NCBI GenBank assembly: GCA_002296055.1
Contig: DBHE01000128.1
Coordinates: 1 to 19,575 of the forward strand
DNA from: Pseudomonadaceae bacterium UBA836
GTDB taxonomy: Bacteria > Pseudomonadota > Gammaproteobacteria > Pseudomonadales > Pseudomonadaceae
Reading direction: 5' to 3'
DNA length: 19,575 nucleotides
Shown: positions 1-8,797 of the stretch, piece by piece
How the letters are laid out: each line of letters opens with the position of its first letter
Position numbering within the stretch: position 1 is the first letter of the stretch
Notes under the pieces: model-generated
Database searches by the model: none
Told to the model about the DNA's origin: nothing
Seen by the model: only the letters and a program-made list of their open reading frames with translations
Translations under genes and position numbers: made by a program

Positions 1-345
1 GGTGAAGCAGTTGCGCACGTCGGCGAAGGTGCGGTTCGGGTTATCGGTCAGGCAGTCAACGATGACCATGCAGTTGCCGGGGCCAAAGCCTTCGTAACGC
101 GCTTTTGCGAAATCCTCACCGCCGCCGCCCTTGGCCTTGTCGATGGCCTTGTCGATCACGTGGCCAGGGACCTGATCTTTCTTGGCTCGGTCAATCAGGC
201 CGCGCAGGGCCAGGTTACCATCGGGATCAAAACCACCGGACTTGGCGGTGACGTAGATCTCCCGCGCGTACTTGCTGTACAGCTTGGTTTTGGCGTCGGC
301 CGTTTTGGCCATGGATTCCTTGCGGTTTTGATAAGCGCGACCCAT
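1..345 (-). CDS. YebC/PmpR family regulator, YeeN subtype (partial)
   Basis: Only the first 115 codons are present; the gene runs off the left edge. The protein starts [20 protein letters not shown] and contains the family segments [18 protein letters not shown] and [20 protein letters not shown], which identify the YebC/PmpR (TACO1-like) family. The N-terminus resembles E. coli YeeN rather than canonical YebC, whose start is MAGHSKWANIKHRK-like. Family members are cytoplasmic; they were first described as DNA-binding regulators and more recently linked to ribosome function at stalling motifs. The ATG at 345 is preceded by AGGA about 9 bases upstream. The gene diverges from the DUF1275 gene. 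A TAGAAT -10-like hexamer lies 36 bases upstream of the start. Family assignment is secure; its specific target is unknown. Confidence 0.93.
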   Translation of the reverse strand, partial: MGRAYQNRKESMAKTADAKTKLYSKYAREIYVTAKSGGFDPDGNLALRGLIDRAKKDQVPGHVIDKAIDKAKGGGGEDFAKARYEGFGPGNCMVIVDCLTDNPNRTFADVRNCFT

Positions 346-380
346 CTGCGAGTGTCCTGTCGATATGTCGAAAAACAGCG

Positions 381-386
381 ATTCTA
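381..386 (-). promoter_or_regulatory. candidate -10 box for the YebC-family gene
   Basis: On the minus strand this reads TAGAAT, one mismatch from TATAAT, 35 bases before the ATG at 345. The hexamer 17 bases further upstream (GGATAT, 404-409) is a poor -35 match. This is only a motif-based suggestion. Confidence 0.35.
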
Positions 387-447
387 CCCGCAGTTGGCGG
401 CGGATATCCACGCCTGAGGCCGGTAAGGCTGACGAACGTACGGCCGC

Positions 448-477
448 CGGACAGGGGGCTTGCCGTCGGCGTATGAT
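448..477 (+). promoter_or_regulatory. candidate sigma-70 promoter for the DUF1275 gene
   Basis: CGGACA (448-453, four of six matches to TTGACA) is followed after 18 bases by TATGAT (472-477). A transcript would begin near 484, which supports the downstream GTG start at 505 over the in-frame TTG at 460. Motif match only. Confidence 0.4.
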
Positions 478-504
478 GAGGCTTTTTACCGGGGGAGCCA
501 GCGC

Positions 505-1167
505 GTGATTTCCAGACTGCCATCCTGGGTTGAGGCCGGCGCATTCAGCCTTGCGCTGATGGCCGGTGTGGTTAATGCGGTGGGCCTGTTGGGCTTTAGC
601 CATCAGGCGGTTTCACACCTGACCGGTACCTCGACCCTGCTGGGCGCCGGGCTGACGCAGTTGCCGGCAGCCGAGCTGCTGCACCTGCTGCTGGTGCTGC
701 TGAGCTTTGTCGCCGGGGCTGCCTTCAGCGGTCTGTTTATCGGTAGCAGCGCCTTGCAGCCGGGCCGGCGCTATGGGGTGGCGCTGGTGTTGGAGGCGTT
801 GTTGCTGGTGCTTGCCATGCTGGCATTGCAGGCTGCCAGTCTGAGTGGGCACTACCTTGCGTCCGCGGCCTGCGGGCTGCAGAACGCGATGGTGACCACC
901 TACAGCGGTGCGATCATCCGTACCACCCACGTTTCGGGCATCTTTACGGACTTGGGCGTAATGCTGGGAGCTCGCCTGCGAGGAGTGCCCCTGGATCGGC
1001 GCAAGGCCAGGCTGTTTCTGTTGCTGATCAGCGGCTTTATTCTGGGCGGCACCCTGGGGGCGCTTGGCTTTGCCCGTTGGCAGTTTCAGGCACTGTTGCT
1101 GCCCGCGTGCATGGCCTTGGCGCTGGCCGGGTTGTATCAGTTGTGGCTGCGACGTCAGGGCGTGTAA
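505..1167 (+). CDS. DUF1275 (YoaK-like) integral membrane protein
   Basis: A 220-residue, very hydrophobic protein with about six predicted membrane segments. The segments [23 protein letters not shown] and [21 protein letters not shown], followed by [13 protein letters not shown], are the conserved signature of the DUF1275/YoaK family. These are inner-membrane proteins of unknown biochemical function, sometimes suggested to be transporters. I chose the GTG at 505 because GGGGGAG lies about 8 bases upstream. The frame extends back to a TTG at 460, but that has no ribosome binding site and overlaps the candidate promoter. The stop lies 4 bases from the stop of the convergent histidine kinase gene, and I see no classical terminator in that junction. 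Family assignment is firm; function is not. Confidence 0.9.
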   Translation: MISRLPSWVEAGAFSLALMAGVVNAVGLLGFSHQAVSHLTGTSTLLGAGLTQLPAAELLHLLLVLLSFVAGAAFSGLFIGSSALQPGRRYGVALVLEALLLVLAMLALQAASLSGHYLASAACGLQNAMVTTYSGAIIRTTHVSGIFTDLGVMLGARLRGVPLDRRKARLFLLLISGFILGGTLGALGFARWQFQALLLPACMALALAGLYQLWLRRQGV

Positions 1168-1171
1168 CGAG

Positions 1172-2458
1172 TCAGATCTGGCGCTGGTCGTCAGCGTCGG
1201 TTGGTGCCCCGATCCAGAGCTCGGCCAGACGCTCTTCGCCTGCAAACTGGTTGCTGTAACGCCAGCCAAGGCGTGCGCTGAGCTGCTCAGTCAGCTGCAG
1301 GCCCAGTCCGAAGCCAAGGTCTTCATCGCTGCTGCCTGCCGGTGCGCGGGTGTTGCTGATGCGAATGCCGTTGAATTTCTGCACCACCAGTACCCGTCCC
1401 TCATCGGTATGTTGAAAGGCGTTGCGAATCAGGTTGCCGAGCACAATACGCGCCGCCGCCTCGGGCAGCTCCAGGGTGTAGGGGCTGGTCTGTACCTTCA
1501 GCGTGACGGCCCGCCCGTTGAGCAGGTAACGCATCTGCTCAACCAGCTCTTGCATCAGCGCATCCAGCGCGATGCGCTTGACCGGCAACTGCTGCACATC
1601 CTCACGGCCGAGCCAGAGCAGGGTCTCGGTCAGGTGTTGCATGGTCAGACTGGCGCGATCTATGCGGTCGAGCGCCTGCTGCTCCATTGCCGGGTCGATG
1701 CGTGACTGGGCACGCAGCCGCTCCAGTAGCTCAACGTTGGCGCGGATGACGCTGATGGGCGTGCGCAACTCATGGCTGGTGAAGCGCACAAAGCGCTGCT
1801 CGCGCGCCAGGCTCTGCTGCACCGAGGACAGGCTGCTGCGTACCAGGCTGGCGAATTCGTTGAGTTCCGGATAGCTGAAGTCGGGTGCGGGCTGGGACAG
1901 GTTTTGCTCGTTCAGGCCGCGGGCCCAGTCGCCCAGGGCGCCCACCGGCCGAGCCACGCGCCGCATCAGCAGCCAGCTGAGCAGTACCAGTAGTAGCGCA
2001 GCACCCGCACTGATGCTCAGCAGGGTGCGCAGGCTGTTGTCGGGCCGGCTGGTAACTACCGTAGGGCGATCGCTGGGACTGATCTTGTGACTGACAAAAT
2101 GATCGCCGCCAGGGGTGTGAAAGCGCATGGCGAAGTACACCGCTTTGGGGCGGCCCAGACCGCTGCGCTCAAGCTCCTTGTACATCACGCCAGCGTGTTC
2201 TGGCGCCGCGCCGAAAATCTCACGGATCAGCGCCGGCTGGTCGTTCCAGTCGCGGGTAACCGGGTAGTCCGGGCGGGCTGGTGTCTGGGGCGCCTGCAGA
2301 TACTGATCGGCAGCCTGCTCCAGATTGCGCGCCATGACGGTGTCCATACCGTTGAAGAAATAGTTGGCTGACAACAGGGTGTAGCCAATCACCAGCATGA
2401 TGCCAAAGCTGACAAAGGCCAGTGCCAGAAACCATTTAAGGCTGAGTCGGTTTTTCAT
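1172..2458 (-). CDS. HAMP-domain sensor histidine kinase
   Basis: A 428-residue inner-membrane kinase, the partner of the response regulator just upstream. Two transmembrane helices (about 9-31 and 143-165) flank a periplasmic sensor region of about 110 residues, followed by a HAMP region (about 166-215). The H-box FTSHELRTPISVIRANVELL has the phosphorylated histidine at 229. The N-box is NLIRNAFQHT (342-351) and the G2-type loop is GFGLGL (382-387). The usual DxGxG G1 box is not visible; the equivalent stretch reads ISNTRAPAGSSDED. Start: an in-frame GTG at 2464 is possible, but the ATG at 2458 has GAAGG at proper spacing. The gene overlaps the regulator by 23 bases, so translation is probably coupled. 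It closes the pump operon. The ligand is unknown; by context it may be a pump substrate or an envelope signal. Confidence 0.93.
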   Translation of the reverse strand: MKNRLSLKWFLALAFVSFGIMLVIGYTLLSANYFFNGMDTVMARNLEQAADQYLQAPQTPARPDYPVTRDWNDQPALIREIFGAAPEHAGVMYKELERSGLGRPKAVYFAMRFHTPGGDHFVSHKISPSDRPTVVTSRPDNSLRTLLSISAGAALLLVLLSWLLMRRVARPVGALGDWARGLNEQNLSQPAPDFSYPELNEFASLVRSSLSSVQQSLAREQRFVRFTSHELRTPISVIRANVELLERLRAQSRIDPAMEQQALDRIDRASLTMQHLTETLLWLGREDVQQLPVKRIALDALMQELVEQMRYLLNGRAVTLKVQTSPYTLELPEAAARIVLGNLIRNAFQHTDEGRVLVVQKFNGIRISNTRAPAGSSDEDLGFGLGLQLTEQLSARLGWRYSNQFAGEERLAELWIGAPTDADDQRQI

Positions 2459-3131
2459 CGCCACCTTCGTTCAGGGCAAAGCCGTGGCCGGGCACGGTGC
2501 GCAGTAGACTGACCGCAAAGCCGCCGTCGACTGCCTTGCGCAGGTGAAACATATGCACTTTGAGGCTGTTGCTGTCAGGGAGTTCATCGCCCCATACAGC
2601 CTCCTCCAGTGCCTGCCGCGAGACCACGGCAGGGGCGTGGCGCAACAGGGTTTCCAGTAGGCGCCAGCCGGTTGGCGACAGTTTCAGGGTGTGGCCGGCG
2701 CGGCTGACCTGGCGGCGATCGATGTCCATGCTCAGATCAGCGTAGTGCAGCAATCTGACCTGGCCGCTGCGCCGGGGGGCCAGGGCCTGAACCCGCACCA
2801 GCAGCTCCTGCAGCTCAAAGGGTTTGACCAGAAAGTCGTCGGTGCCGGCGGAAAAGCCCTCAAGCTTGTCTGCCAGCTGGTCGCGCGCAGTCAGCATCAG
2901 CACCGGCGTGTCGTTTCCGGCCTGACGCAGGCGTTGGCACAGGCTGATGCCATCCAGTCGCGGCAGGTTGAGGTCAAGCAAAATCACGTCATAGCGGTGC
3001 TGGCTGGCCAGTGTCAGACCCTGCAGACCGTTGCCTGCGTGGTCACAGCGAATGCCTTCCATGTTCAGAAACTGGATCACGGTGGCGGCCAGGTCCTGGT
3101 CATCCTCGATCAGCAGCATGTCCAGCTTCAT
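2436..3131 (-). CDS. OmpR/PhoB-family response regulator
   Basis: A 231-residue two-domain regulator. The receiver domain (about 4-118) has the acidic pair D10/D11 in LLIEDDQDLA, the phosphoacceptor D53 in ILLDLNLPRLDG, the LTA switch motif (T81 by count) and K103 in FLVKPF. The C-terminal winged-helix DNA-binding domain (about 135-225) includes LSPTGWRLLETLLRH, the recognition-helix stretch SNSLKVHMFHLRKAV and the hairpin VPGHGFAL. It should be phosphorylated by the kinase encoded next. I start it at the ATG at 3131; a longer open frame upstream is antisense-free but lies inside the pump gene and has no family similarity. The stop of the RND gene and this start share one base (TGATG), so the genes are translationally coupled. 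Such regulators bind direct repeats with 11-bp periodicity, and one such pair lies upstream of the operon at 8877-8894. Confidence 0.95.
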   Translation of the reverse strand: MKLDMLLIEDDQDLAATVIQFLNMEGIRCDHAGNGLQGLTLASQHRYDVILLDLNLPRLDGISLCQRLRQAGNDTPVLMLTARDQLADKLEGFSAGTDDFLVKPFELQELLVRVQALAPRRSGQVRLLHYADLSMDIDRRQVSRAGHTLKLSPTGWRLLETLLRHAPAVVSRQALEEAVWGDELPDSNSLKVHMFHLRKAVDGGFAVSLLRTVPGHGFALNEGGDEKPTQP

Positions 3132-6100
3132 CAGTGCGTCTCCTGCGTCTGGGCTGGGCGCGCCAGCCGTTGGCGCAGCCAGGTGGCGGCATCTTCCTGA
3201 ATCAGCAGCAGGGTTGGAATCAGCACCAGGGTGATCAGGGTGGCGAACAGAATACCGTAGGCCAATGAGACCGCCGCAGGAATCAGAAATTGCGCCTGCA
3301 TGGAGGTTTCTCCCAGCAGCGGCACCAGCCCGGCAAAGGTGGTGGCCGAGGTCAGCAGCACGGCGCGCAGACGACTGCGGCATGCCTCGCTGATGGCGGC
3401 CGGCAGTGATGACGCCTCACTTTTCAGGTCGTTGTAGCGGGCAACCAGTAGCAGGCTGTCGTTCACCACAACACCGCTCAGGGCAATAATACCGTTGAGC
3501 GAGAGGATGCCAAGCGAGAGGTCGTTGAACCAGTGGCCGAGGATGGCGCCAACGATGCCAAACGGAATCGCGGTCATGATCAGCAGCGGCTGAATGTAGG
3601 AGCGTAGCGGGATCGCCAGCAGCATGTAGATGACCAGCATCGCAAACAGAAACACCTGCTCCATGGATGTCTGGGTTTCAGCCTGCTCCTGCGCTTCGCC
3701 GGCAAATTGAATGTCCAGCCCCGGATACTGGCGTTCCAGCTGCGGCACCACGCTGGCCTGCAAACGCGCAACCAGCTCGCTGGCTGAAAGCGCCTCCTTG
3801 TCCACGTCGGCTGACAGGTACACCGCGCGCTTGCCGTCAATCCGGGTGATGCTGTCGCGGGTAAAGCCATAGGTCACGCTGGCCACGCTGGACAGTGGTA
3901 TCACTGCGCCGTCCGGCGTGCGGATGCGGGCGGCGAGCACGTTCGCGGGGTTCTGTCGATCCTGTTCGGGGTAGCGAACCTTAACCTCTATCTCGTCGCT
4001 GTTGCGCTGAAAACGTTGCACAACCTGTCCGCTGAAAGCCTGGTAGAGCTGGGAGGCCAGGTCGTCGGTGGTCATACCAAGCGCACGGCCCTGCTGAGTC
4101 AGGCGCAGTTGCAGTTGCGGCTGGCCCGGTGTCAGGTTGTCGCTGATACCGCTAACGGCCGCGATGCCCTGCAGGCTGGTCTTGAGCTGATTGCCGGCCT
4201 GGGTGAGCAGCTCATCGTCGTTGGCGCGCAGCTCGATGCGCAGCGCATCAATCGAGCCCTGCCGGCTTTGCACGCTCAGGGTGCGGACACCCTCGGGGCT
4301 GCCCGACAGCGAGCGCCAGGTGCGGGTGAACGTGTTGATGTCATAGGGCGCGTCATCGCGCAGCTCAACGGTTACCTCACCGCTCTGGTCGGCCTCTGAT
4401 AGCAGCTGCAGGTTGGCGATGCCGCTTGCTAGGGTTTGATCGTCCAGCAGAATGCGGTCGGCCGCGCGCGCCTGCGTCTCCAGCTGTGTGAGCGCCGAGT
4501 GGGTTTGTCCGTAGCTGGCATCGTTGAGCATGGTGATGCTGGCGCGCACGCTGTCACCCGGCACCTCTGGGAAGAAGCTCATGCGTACCGTGCCGTTAAA
4601 CGGCATGGCAATAACCAGAATGAACAAACCAATGAACAGCACGACTACGGCGTAGCGGTGCGTCAGGGCGCGCTCGATCAACGGCCGGTATAGGCGCTCG
4701 TTAAGCAGGTTCAGGCCGCGATCACAGGCGTGTTGCAGCCGCTGCCAGGCGCGCGATAGCGGGCTGCCGCCAGGCTGCTTGTGGGTATTCAGGTGCGCCA
4801 GGTGGGCGGGCAGAATCAGTTTTGATTCGATGATCGACAGCACCAGGCAGATGGTCACCACAGTGGCAAACTGGGCATACAGTTGACCCAGCCCGCCGCT
4901 GATCTGCGACAGCGCGTAGAAGGCTGCGACCGTTGTAAACACGCCGAACAGGGTCGGCACGGCTACCCGCATGGTGCCCTTGATGGTGTTGGCCAGGGTG
5001 TCGCCCTCGGCCTGGCGCACGGCGTAAACACTCTCGCCAACCACCACCGCGTCATCCACGACAATACCCAAGGCCATGATAAAGCCGAAGGTGGTGAACT
5101 CGTTGAGGGACAGGCCGGCAAAACCTTCACCCATGAAGAACAGGGTGCCGAAGAAGATGAACGGCAGCCCCATGGCGACCCAGAATGCAACGCGCACGTT
5201 GAGAAACAGCGCAAGCAGAACAAACACCAGCAACACACCCATACCGGCGTTGCTGACCAGCAGTTTGAGGCGGTCGGTGATGTTCTGGCTGCTGTCTTGC
5301 CAGGCGGCCAGCTCCACGCCTTGCGGCAGCTTGCCGTCGGCATGCCACTGGGCGACGATCTCGCGGGTCGCGCTGACGGTGTTGATGATGTCATCCTGGC
5401 CGGTGCTGATGACCTGCAGGCCAATGCTGTCATGCCCGGCGAAACGCGACAGCGAGGCACTGGTGTCATCGTAGGTATCGCGAATCTGTGCCACGTCGCC
5501 CAATTGCAGATGGCGACCATCGCTACTGGAAATCAGCGGCAGGGCGGCGAAGTCCTCTTTCAGATAGGCCTGCTCGGATGCTTTGAGCTGCAGGTACATG
5601 CGGTCATTGCGCAGTACCGCGGTTGCGGTGCTGGAGGAGTTGGCGTTGATCGCCTGTTGCACGTCGGACAGCGTCAGGCCGTAGGCCTGCAGGCGCGCTT
5701 CGTCGATCTCGATGGCCATCATCGGGTCCAGCCAGCCGGCGAAGTTGACCTGGCTGATGCTGGCATTGGCAAGCAGTTCAGAGCGCAGGCTCTCGGCCAG
5801 GCTCTGCAGGCTGTAGCGATCGGTATCGCCATACAGTTGCAGGCGAATGGCGTCGGACTCGCGTTGCGCTTTTTCGATGACCGGTTTGTCGGCGTCGGCG
5901 GGAAAGTTGGAGATCGCGTCCACCTTCGCTTTGACGTCGCGCAGCAGGATATCGAGGTTGTAGTCGGACTGTTTCTGCACCGTAACGGTGGTACCGCTGC
6001 CGGTAGAGGTGCTGGTCAGCGTCTTGATACCCATCACGTCCTCCAGCGCGTCCTCGATCTTGATCGTTAGGCCTTCTTCGGATTGGCTGGCCGAGCCGCT

Positions 6101-6277
6101 GTCGTAACTGACCGAAATGCTGATGCTGTCTGGCTCCATCGCCGGGAAGGCTTCCTTGCGCAGGGAGCTGACGGTGCTTACGCCAAGCAGGATCACCAGC
6201 AGCATCAGCAGGTTGGCAGCGACCGGGTTGGCCGCAAACCAGCTGATGACGCTGCCTTTTTGCACGGGCTCACTCAT
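3131..6277 (-). CDS. RND-family efflux pump permease
   Basis: A 1048-residue inner-membrane protein, the usual length for AcrB-type resistance-nodulation-division transporters. It has an N-terminal membrane helix (about 17-36), a large periplasmic loop (about 40-340), a block of helices (about 342-490), a second periplasmic loop (about 565-870) and a C-terminal helix block (about 873-1026). Helix 4 carries GIVVDDAVVVGESV with the proton-relay aspartates D408 and D409. The AcrB helix-10 lysine is replaced: the aligned stretch is GVVVNDSLLLVARYN, with N939-D940. It should export compounds using the proton gradient, together with the adaptor and channel encoded upstream. Its start overlaps the adaptor stop by 8 bases. 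The substrate cannot be predicted; the helix-4 motif and length fit the multidrug (COG0841) class better than metal pumps. Confidence 0.95.
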   Translation of the reverse strand: MSEPVQKGSVISWFAANPVAANLLMLLVILLGVSTVSSLRKEAFPAMEPDSISISVSYDSGSASQSEEGLTIKIEDALEDVMGIKTLTSTSTGSGTTVTVQKQSDYNLDILLRDVKAKVDAISNFPADADKPVIEKAQRESDAIRLQLYGDTDRYSLQSLAESLRSELLANASISQVNFAGWLDPMMAIEIDEARLQAYGLTLSDVQQAINANSSSTATAVLRNDRMYLQLKASEQAYLKEDFAALPLISSSDGRHLQLGDVAQIRDTYDDTSASLSRFAGHDSIGLQVISTGQDDIINTVSATREIVAQWHADGKLPQGVELAAWQDSSQNITDRLKLLVSNAGMGVLLVFVLLALFLNVRVAFWVAMGLPFIFFGTLFFMGEGFAGLSLNEFTTFGFIMALGIVVDDAVVVGESVYAVRQAEGDTLANTIKGTMRVAVPTLFGVFTTVAAFYALSQISGGLGQLYAQFATVVTICLVLSIIESKLILPAHLAHLNTHKQPGGSPLSRAWQRLQHACDRGLNLLNERLYRPLIERALTHRYAVVVLFIGLFILVIAMPFNGTVRMSFFPEVPGDSVRASITMLNDASYGQTHSALTQLETQARAADRILLDDQTLASGIANLQLLSEADQSGEVTVELRDDAPYDINTFTRTWRSLSGSPEGVRTLSVQSRQGSIDALRIELRANDDELLTQAGNQLKTSLQGIAAVSGISDNLTPGQPQLQLRLTQQGRALGMTTDDLASQLYQAFSGQVVQRFQRNSDEIEVKVRYPEQDRQNPANVLAARIRTPDGAVIPLSSVASVTYGFTRDSITRIDGKRAVYLSADVDKEALSASELVARLQASVVPQLERQYPGLDIQFAGEAQEQAETQTSMEQVFLFAMLVIYMLLAIPLRSYIQPLLIMTAIPFGIVGAILGHWFNDLSLGILSLNGIIALSGVVVNDSLLLVARYNDLKSEASSLPAAISEACRSRLRAVLLTSATTFAGLVPLLGETSMQAQFLIPAAVSLAYGILFATLITLVLIPTLLLIQEDAATWLRQRLARPAQTQETH

Positions 6278-7445
6278 CGCTGGTGTCCTCCACCGGGTTC
6301 ACCTGCATGCCGTCCAGGTAGCTGCTGAGCGGGTGCGTCAGAATCGCTTGCGGCGTATCGGCCAGCGCCTCTGGGGCCTCTATGTAGATGGCTTGTGCGT
6401 CGCTGAACACCGGCTCTGCAGCGACGCTGGCCAGGGTTTTGTCGGCCGTTACGTACCAGAGATAACCGCGTTGGCTGAGCGCCGAGCTGGGCAGCTTCCA
6501 GAGTCCGTCCAGCTCGCGTCCGGGAATGCTTACCTGCACGAAGGTGCCGGGCAGCAGGGCGGGGTTTTGCGACAGCGGTTGGTCGAGCGCAACGACCAGC
6601 GCGCGCTGGCGAGTGGTGTCATCCAGATGGTGCTCTGTACGTATGACTACACCTTGCCATTGCTGGTTGTCTTCGGCATTGAGCAGGGTTGCCGTCCAGC
6701 TGCCGTCGGTCAGCTGCTGCTCATCCGGCAGGCTTGCCCAGTCGCGGGCTGACAGTGCGACACTCACTTCCACGCGATCACTGCCCAGCAGCTCGGCCAC
6801 CTCGCCGCCGCCTTGCAGGTAGCTACCCGGAGCTATGGCGCGGCTGGTGATGATGGCGTCGAAGGGCGCACGAATCTGGGTCTGCTGCAGATCATGGCGC
6901 GCGCTTGCCAGCGCAGTACGGGCCTGTCGCACGGCTGCGGCGGCGGCGGCCAGCTGCGGTTTGCGCAACACCAGTTCGGAGTCAGGATCGCCGTCCAGCC
7001 CGGACGAGCGCCACTCGGCCAATGCCTGCGCGCCCTCGCGCTGTTCTTCGAGGTAGTCGACCTCGGCGCTGGCCAAGGTTTGTTCCGCGCTGGCAACTGC
7101 AGCCTGGTAGCTGGCGTCTTCCAGCTCGGCCAGCAACTGGCCGGCGGTCACCGTGTTGCCAGTGGCAAAGTGCTCGCTCAGCTGGGTAACACGGCCGGCG
7201 ACCTCGCTGCTCAGGGTCAGAGAAAAGCGCGAATTGGCGGCGCCAAAGCCGCTGACGCTGGCCTGATAGCGCGCGGGGCTGCGGTAGACCACGGCAACAT
7301 CCGGGACCAGGCTCGCTTCGGCGCTGATAGGCGCTGTGCGCTGGGCTGCAAAGTCGGCGCTGCGCAGGTGGTTGTAGATCAGGATCAGAACCACGGCCAG
7401 CAGGCTGCCGGCAATGACCCAACGGCGGGAAGGGGATTTGCTCAT
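6270..7445 (-). CDS. periplasmic adaptor (HlyD/MFP family) of RND pump
   Basis: A 391-residue membrane fusion protein. A basic N-terminus and one hydrophobic segment (about 9-25) without a lipobox cysteine suggest an inner-membrane anchor with a periplasmic body. The first lipoyl half (SEVAGRVTQLSEHFATGNTV) and the second (QIRAPFDAIITSRAIAPGSYL) flank an alpha-helical hairpin (about 105-190) rich in Ala, Glu and Gln. A beta-barrel and membrane-proximal region follow (IRTEHHLDDTTRQRALVVAL, then LLPGTFVQVSIPGREL). It bridges the RND permease and the outer-membrane channel. The ATG overlaps the stop of the channel gene by four bases (ATGA), and its own stop lies 8 bases inside the RND gene. Assignment is secure from motifs and context. 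Confidence 0.94.
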   Translation of the reverse strand: MSKSPSRRWVIAGSLLAVVLILIYNHLRSADFAAQRTAPISAEASLVPDVAVVYRSPARYQASVSGFGAANSRFSLTLSSEVAGRVTQLSEHFATGNTVTAGQLLAELEDASYQAAVASAEQTLASAEVDYLEEQREGAQALAEWRSSGLDGDPDSELVLRKPQLAAAAAAVRQARTALASARHDLQQTQIRAPFDAIITSRAIAPGSYLQGGGEVAELLGSDRVEVSVALSARDWASLPDEQQLTDGSWTATLLNAEDNQQWQGVVIRTEHHLDDTTRQRALVVALDQPLSQNPALLPGTFVQVSIPGRELDGLWKLPSSALSQRGYLWYVTADKTLASVAAEPVFSDAQAIYIEAPEALADTPQAILTHPLSSYLDGMQVNPVEDTSDE

Positions 7446-8797
7446 TCGGGTGCTCCCAGGCCCAGCGCCAACCCCAGCGTGATGCGGTTGGTCAGGCGGT
7501 TGTAGATAAGGGTGTCGAGCTGGGCTTCCAGGTCGTAGGTCTGCTGCTGCACCTCCAGCAGTTCCAGCAGGGTGGCGCCGCCAGTGCGATAGCGGCGTTG
7601 GTATTGCGTCAGGCTGTTGCGCTGGCGCGCCAGCGCTTCGGTGATATGGGCTTGCTGCTGGTCCAGGGCCTGTTCCTGGCCAAGGGCATCGCTTACCTCA
7701 TTGGCGGCGCCCAGCAGCGTTTCGCGGTAGGCTTGCCAGCGTTCGGCGGCGGTTAGCTCGGCAATATCGGCAGCCGCGCGCAGGGCGCCGCCCTGATACA
7801 GCGGCGCGCTCAGCTCACCCAAGAGGCTCCACAGTGGGTCTGTGAGCAGGGCCTGGGCAGGGTTCTCGGCGATGTCCTGCAAGGCCGCTTGCAGGCTGAT
7901 GCTCGGCAGCATGTCCTTGTAGGCGGCGCGGGTGCGCAGGCTCTCGGCTTCTATGGCGAGCCAGGCCGCGCGCAGGTCGGGACGGCGCTCAAGGGTTTGC
8001 GTTGGCAGCTCGGCCAGTGGCGTGATGACGCCGGGGTAATCGGCTGGCATCTGCAGCGCTAGTGGTTGGCTGCTGCCTACCAGCACCTGCAGCGCGCGCT
8101 GCTGTTGCGCCAGGGTTTGCGTGTCGGCAGCCAGGGTGGCTCGGCTGCTGGCACTGGCGCTGCGGGCGCTGTCCAGATCGTTCAGGCTGCCAAGTCCGGC
8201 ACGGTAACGCTGCAGAACCAGTGCCTCGTTTTGCTCCAGGGTCGCCAGGCGGCGTTGTTCAATCTCCAGCGCGCGCTGCTGGGCGATAAGACCAAGCCAG
8301 CCCTGCATCACCTCCGCGCTGAGGGTATCTCTGGCCGACTGGTACAGCGCCTGCTGCTGGGCGCTGTCGGTGCCAGCGGCGGCGACCTCATCGCCCACGC
8401 GGTGCCAGAGGTCCAGCTCCCAGCTGACGCTGACCGAGCCGGTATAGCTGCTGTCTGTGTCTTCGCTGCGTGAGGCTTGAAAACCGGCGCTGGCGCTGGG
8501 CAGGCGGCCACCGGCAATGCGGCGCTGCTCGGCCTGGCGTTGGCGCAGTACCAGCCAGGTTTGTTGCAGCCCGGGGTTGTTGTCCAGCGCCTGACTGACC
8601 AGCTGGTGCAGTTGGTCGCTGTCGATCAATTGAGTCAGATGGCTGACCGCAGCAGCGTCGGCTTGCGCAGGCCAGGCGGTAATTTCGTTGCGTAGCTGCT
8701 CAGCCTGGCTGCTGTAGTCGGGGCTGGTGCCCGTCGTGGCGCAACCGTGCACCAGCAGGGCCAAAGGCAATAGCAGGTAGAGCGGGGGGCGCGGCAT
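7442..8797 (-). CDS. outer-membrane efflux lipoprotein (TolC/NodT family)
   Basis: A 451-residue outer-membrane channel subunit and the first gene of the pump operon. The N-terminus MPRPPLYLLLPLALLVHGC is a lipoprotein signal with lipobox LVHGC; the lipidated Cys is residue 19, followed by Ala-Thr, with no Asp at +2 to retain it in the inner membrane. Two OEP repeats follow, with heptad-like helical stretches such as ALDNNPGLQQTWLVLRQRQ, RYRAGLGSLNDLDSARSA and, in the second repeat, RYRTGGATLLELLEVQQQ, typical of NodT-type factors. I start at the ATG at 8797 because the lipoprotein signal begins there and GGGAG lies 10 bases upstream. An in-frame ATG at 8836 would add 13 residues, has no ribosome binding site and lies in the leader. 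The stop overlaps the adaptor ATG. Confidence 0.94.
   Translation of the reverse strand: MPRPPLYLLLPLALLVHGCATTGTSPDYSSQAEQLRNEITAWPAQADAAAVSHLTQLIDSDQLHQLVSQALDNNPGLQQTWLVLRQRQAEQRRIAGGRLPSASAGFQASRSEDTDSSYTGSVSVSWELDLWHRVGDEVAAAGTDSAQQQALYQSARDTLSAEVMQGWLGLIAQQRALEIEQRRLATLEQNEALVLQRYRAGLGSLNDLDSARSASASSRATLAADTQTLAQQQRALQVLVGSSQPLALQMPADYPGVITPLAELPTQTLERRPDLRAAWLAIEAESLRTRAAYKDMLPSISLQAALQDIAENPAQALLTDPLWSLLGELSAPLYQGGALRAAADIAELTAAERWQAYRETLLGAANEVSDALGQEQALDQQQAHITEALARQRNSLTQYQRRYRTGGATLLELLEVQQQTYDLEAQLDTLIYNRLTNRITLGLALGLGAPE

Noticed and set aside
613..1269. 218-codon minus-strand frame opposite DUF1275
   Set aside because: Extremely Gln-rich mirror of a Leu/Ala-rich membrane protein.
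3132..3383. N-terminal extension of the response regulator
   Set aside because: The frame stays open upstream by chance inside the RND gene; the receiver domain begins exactly at the ATG at 3131, which overlaps the RND stop.
4883..6070. 395-codon open frame on the plus strand, antisense to the RND gene
   Set aside because: Gln/His/Gly-rich product with no recognisable domain; a typical mirror frame of a G+C-rich coding gene, and the opposite strand has clear RND motifs.
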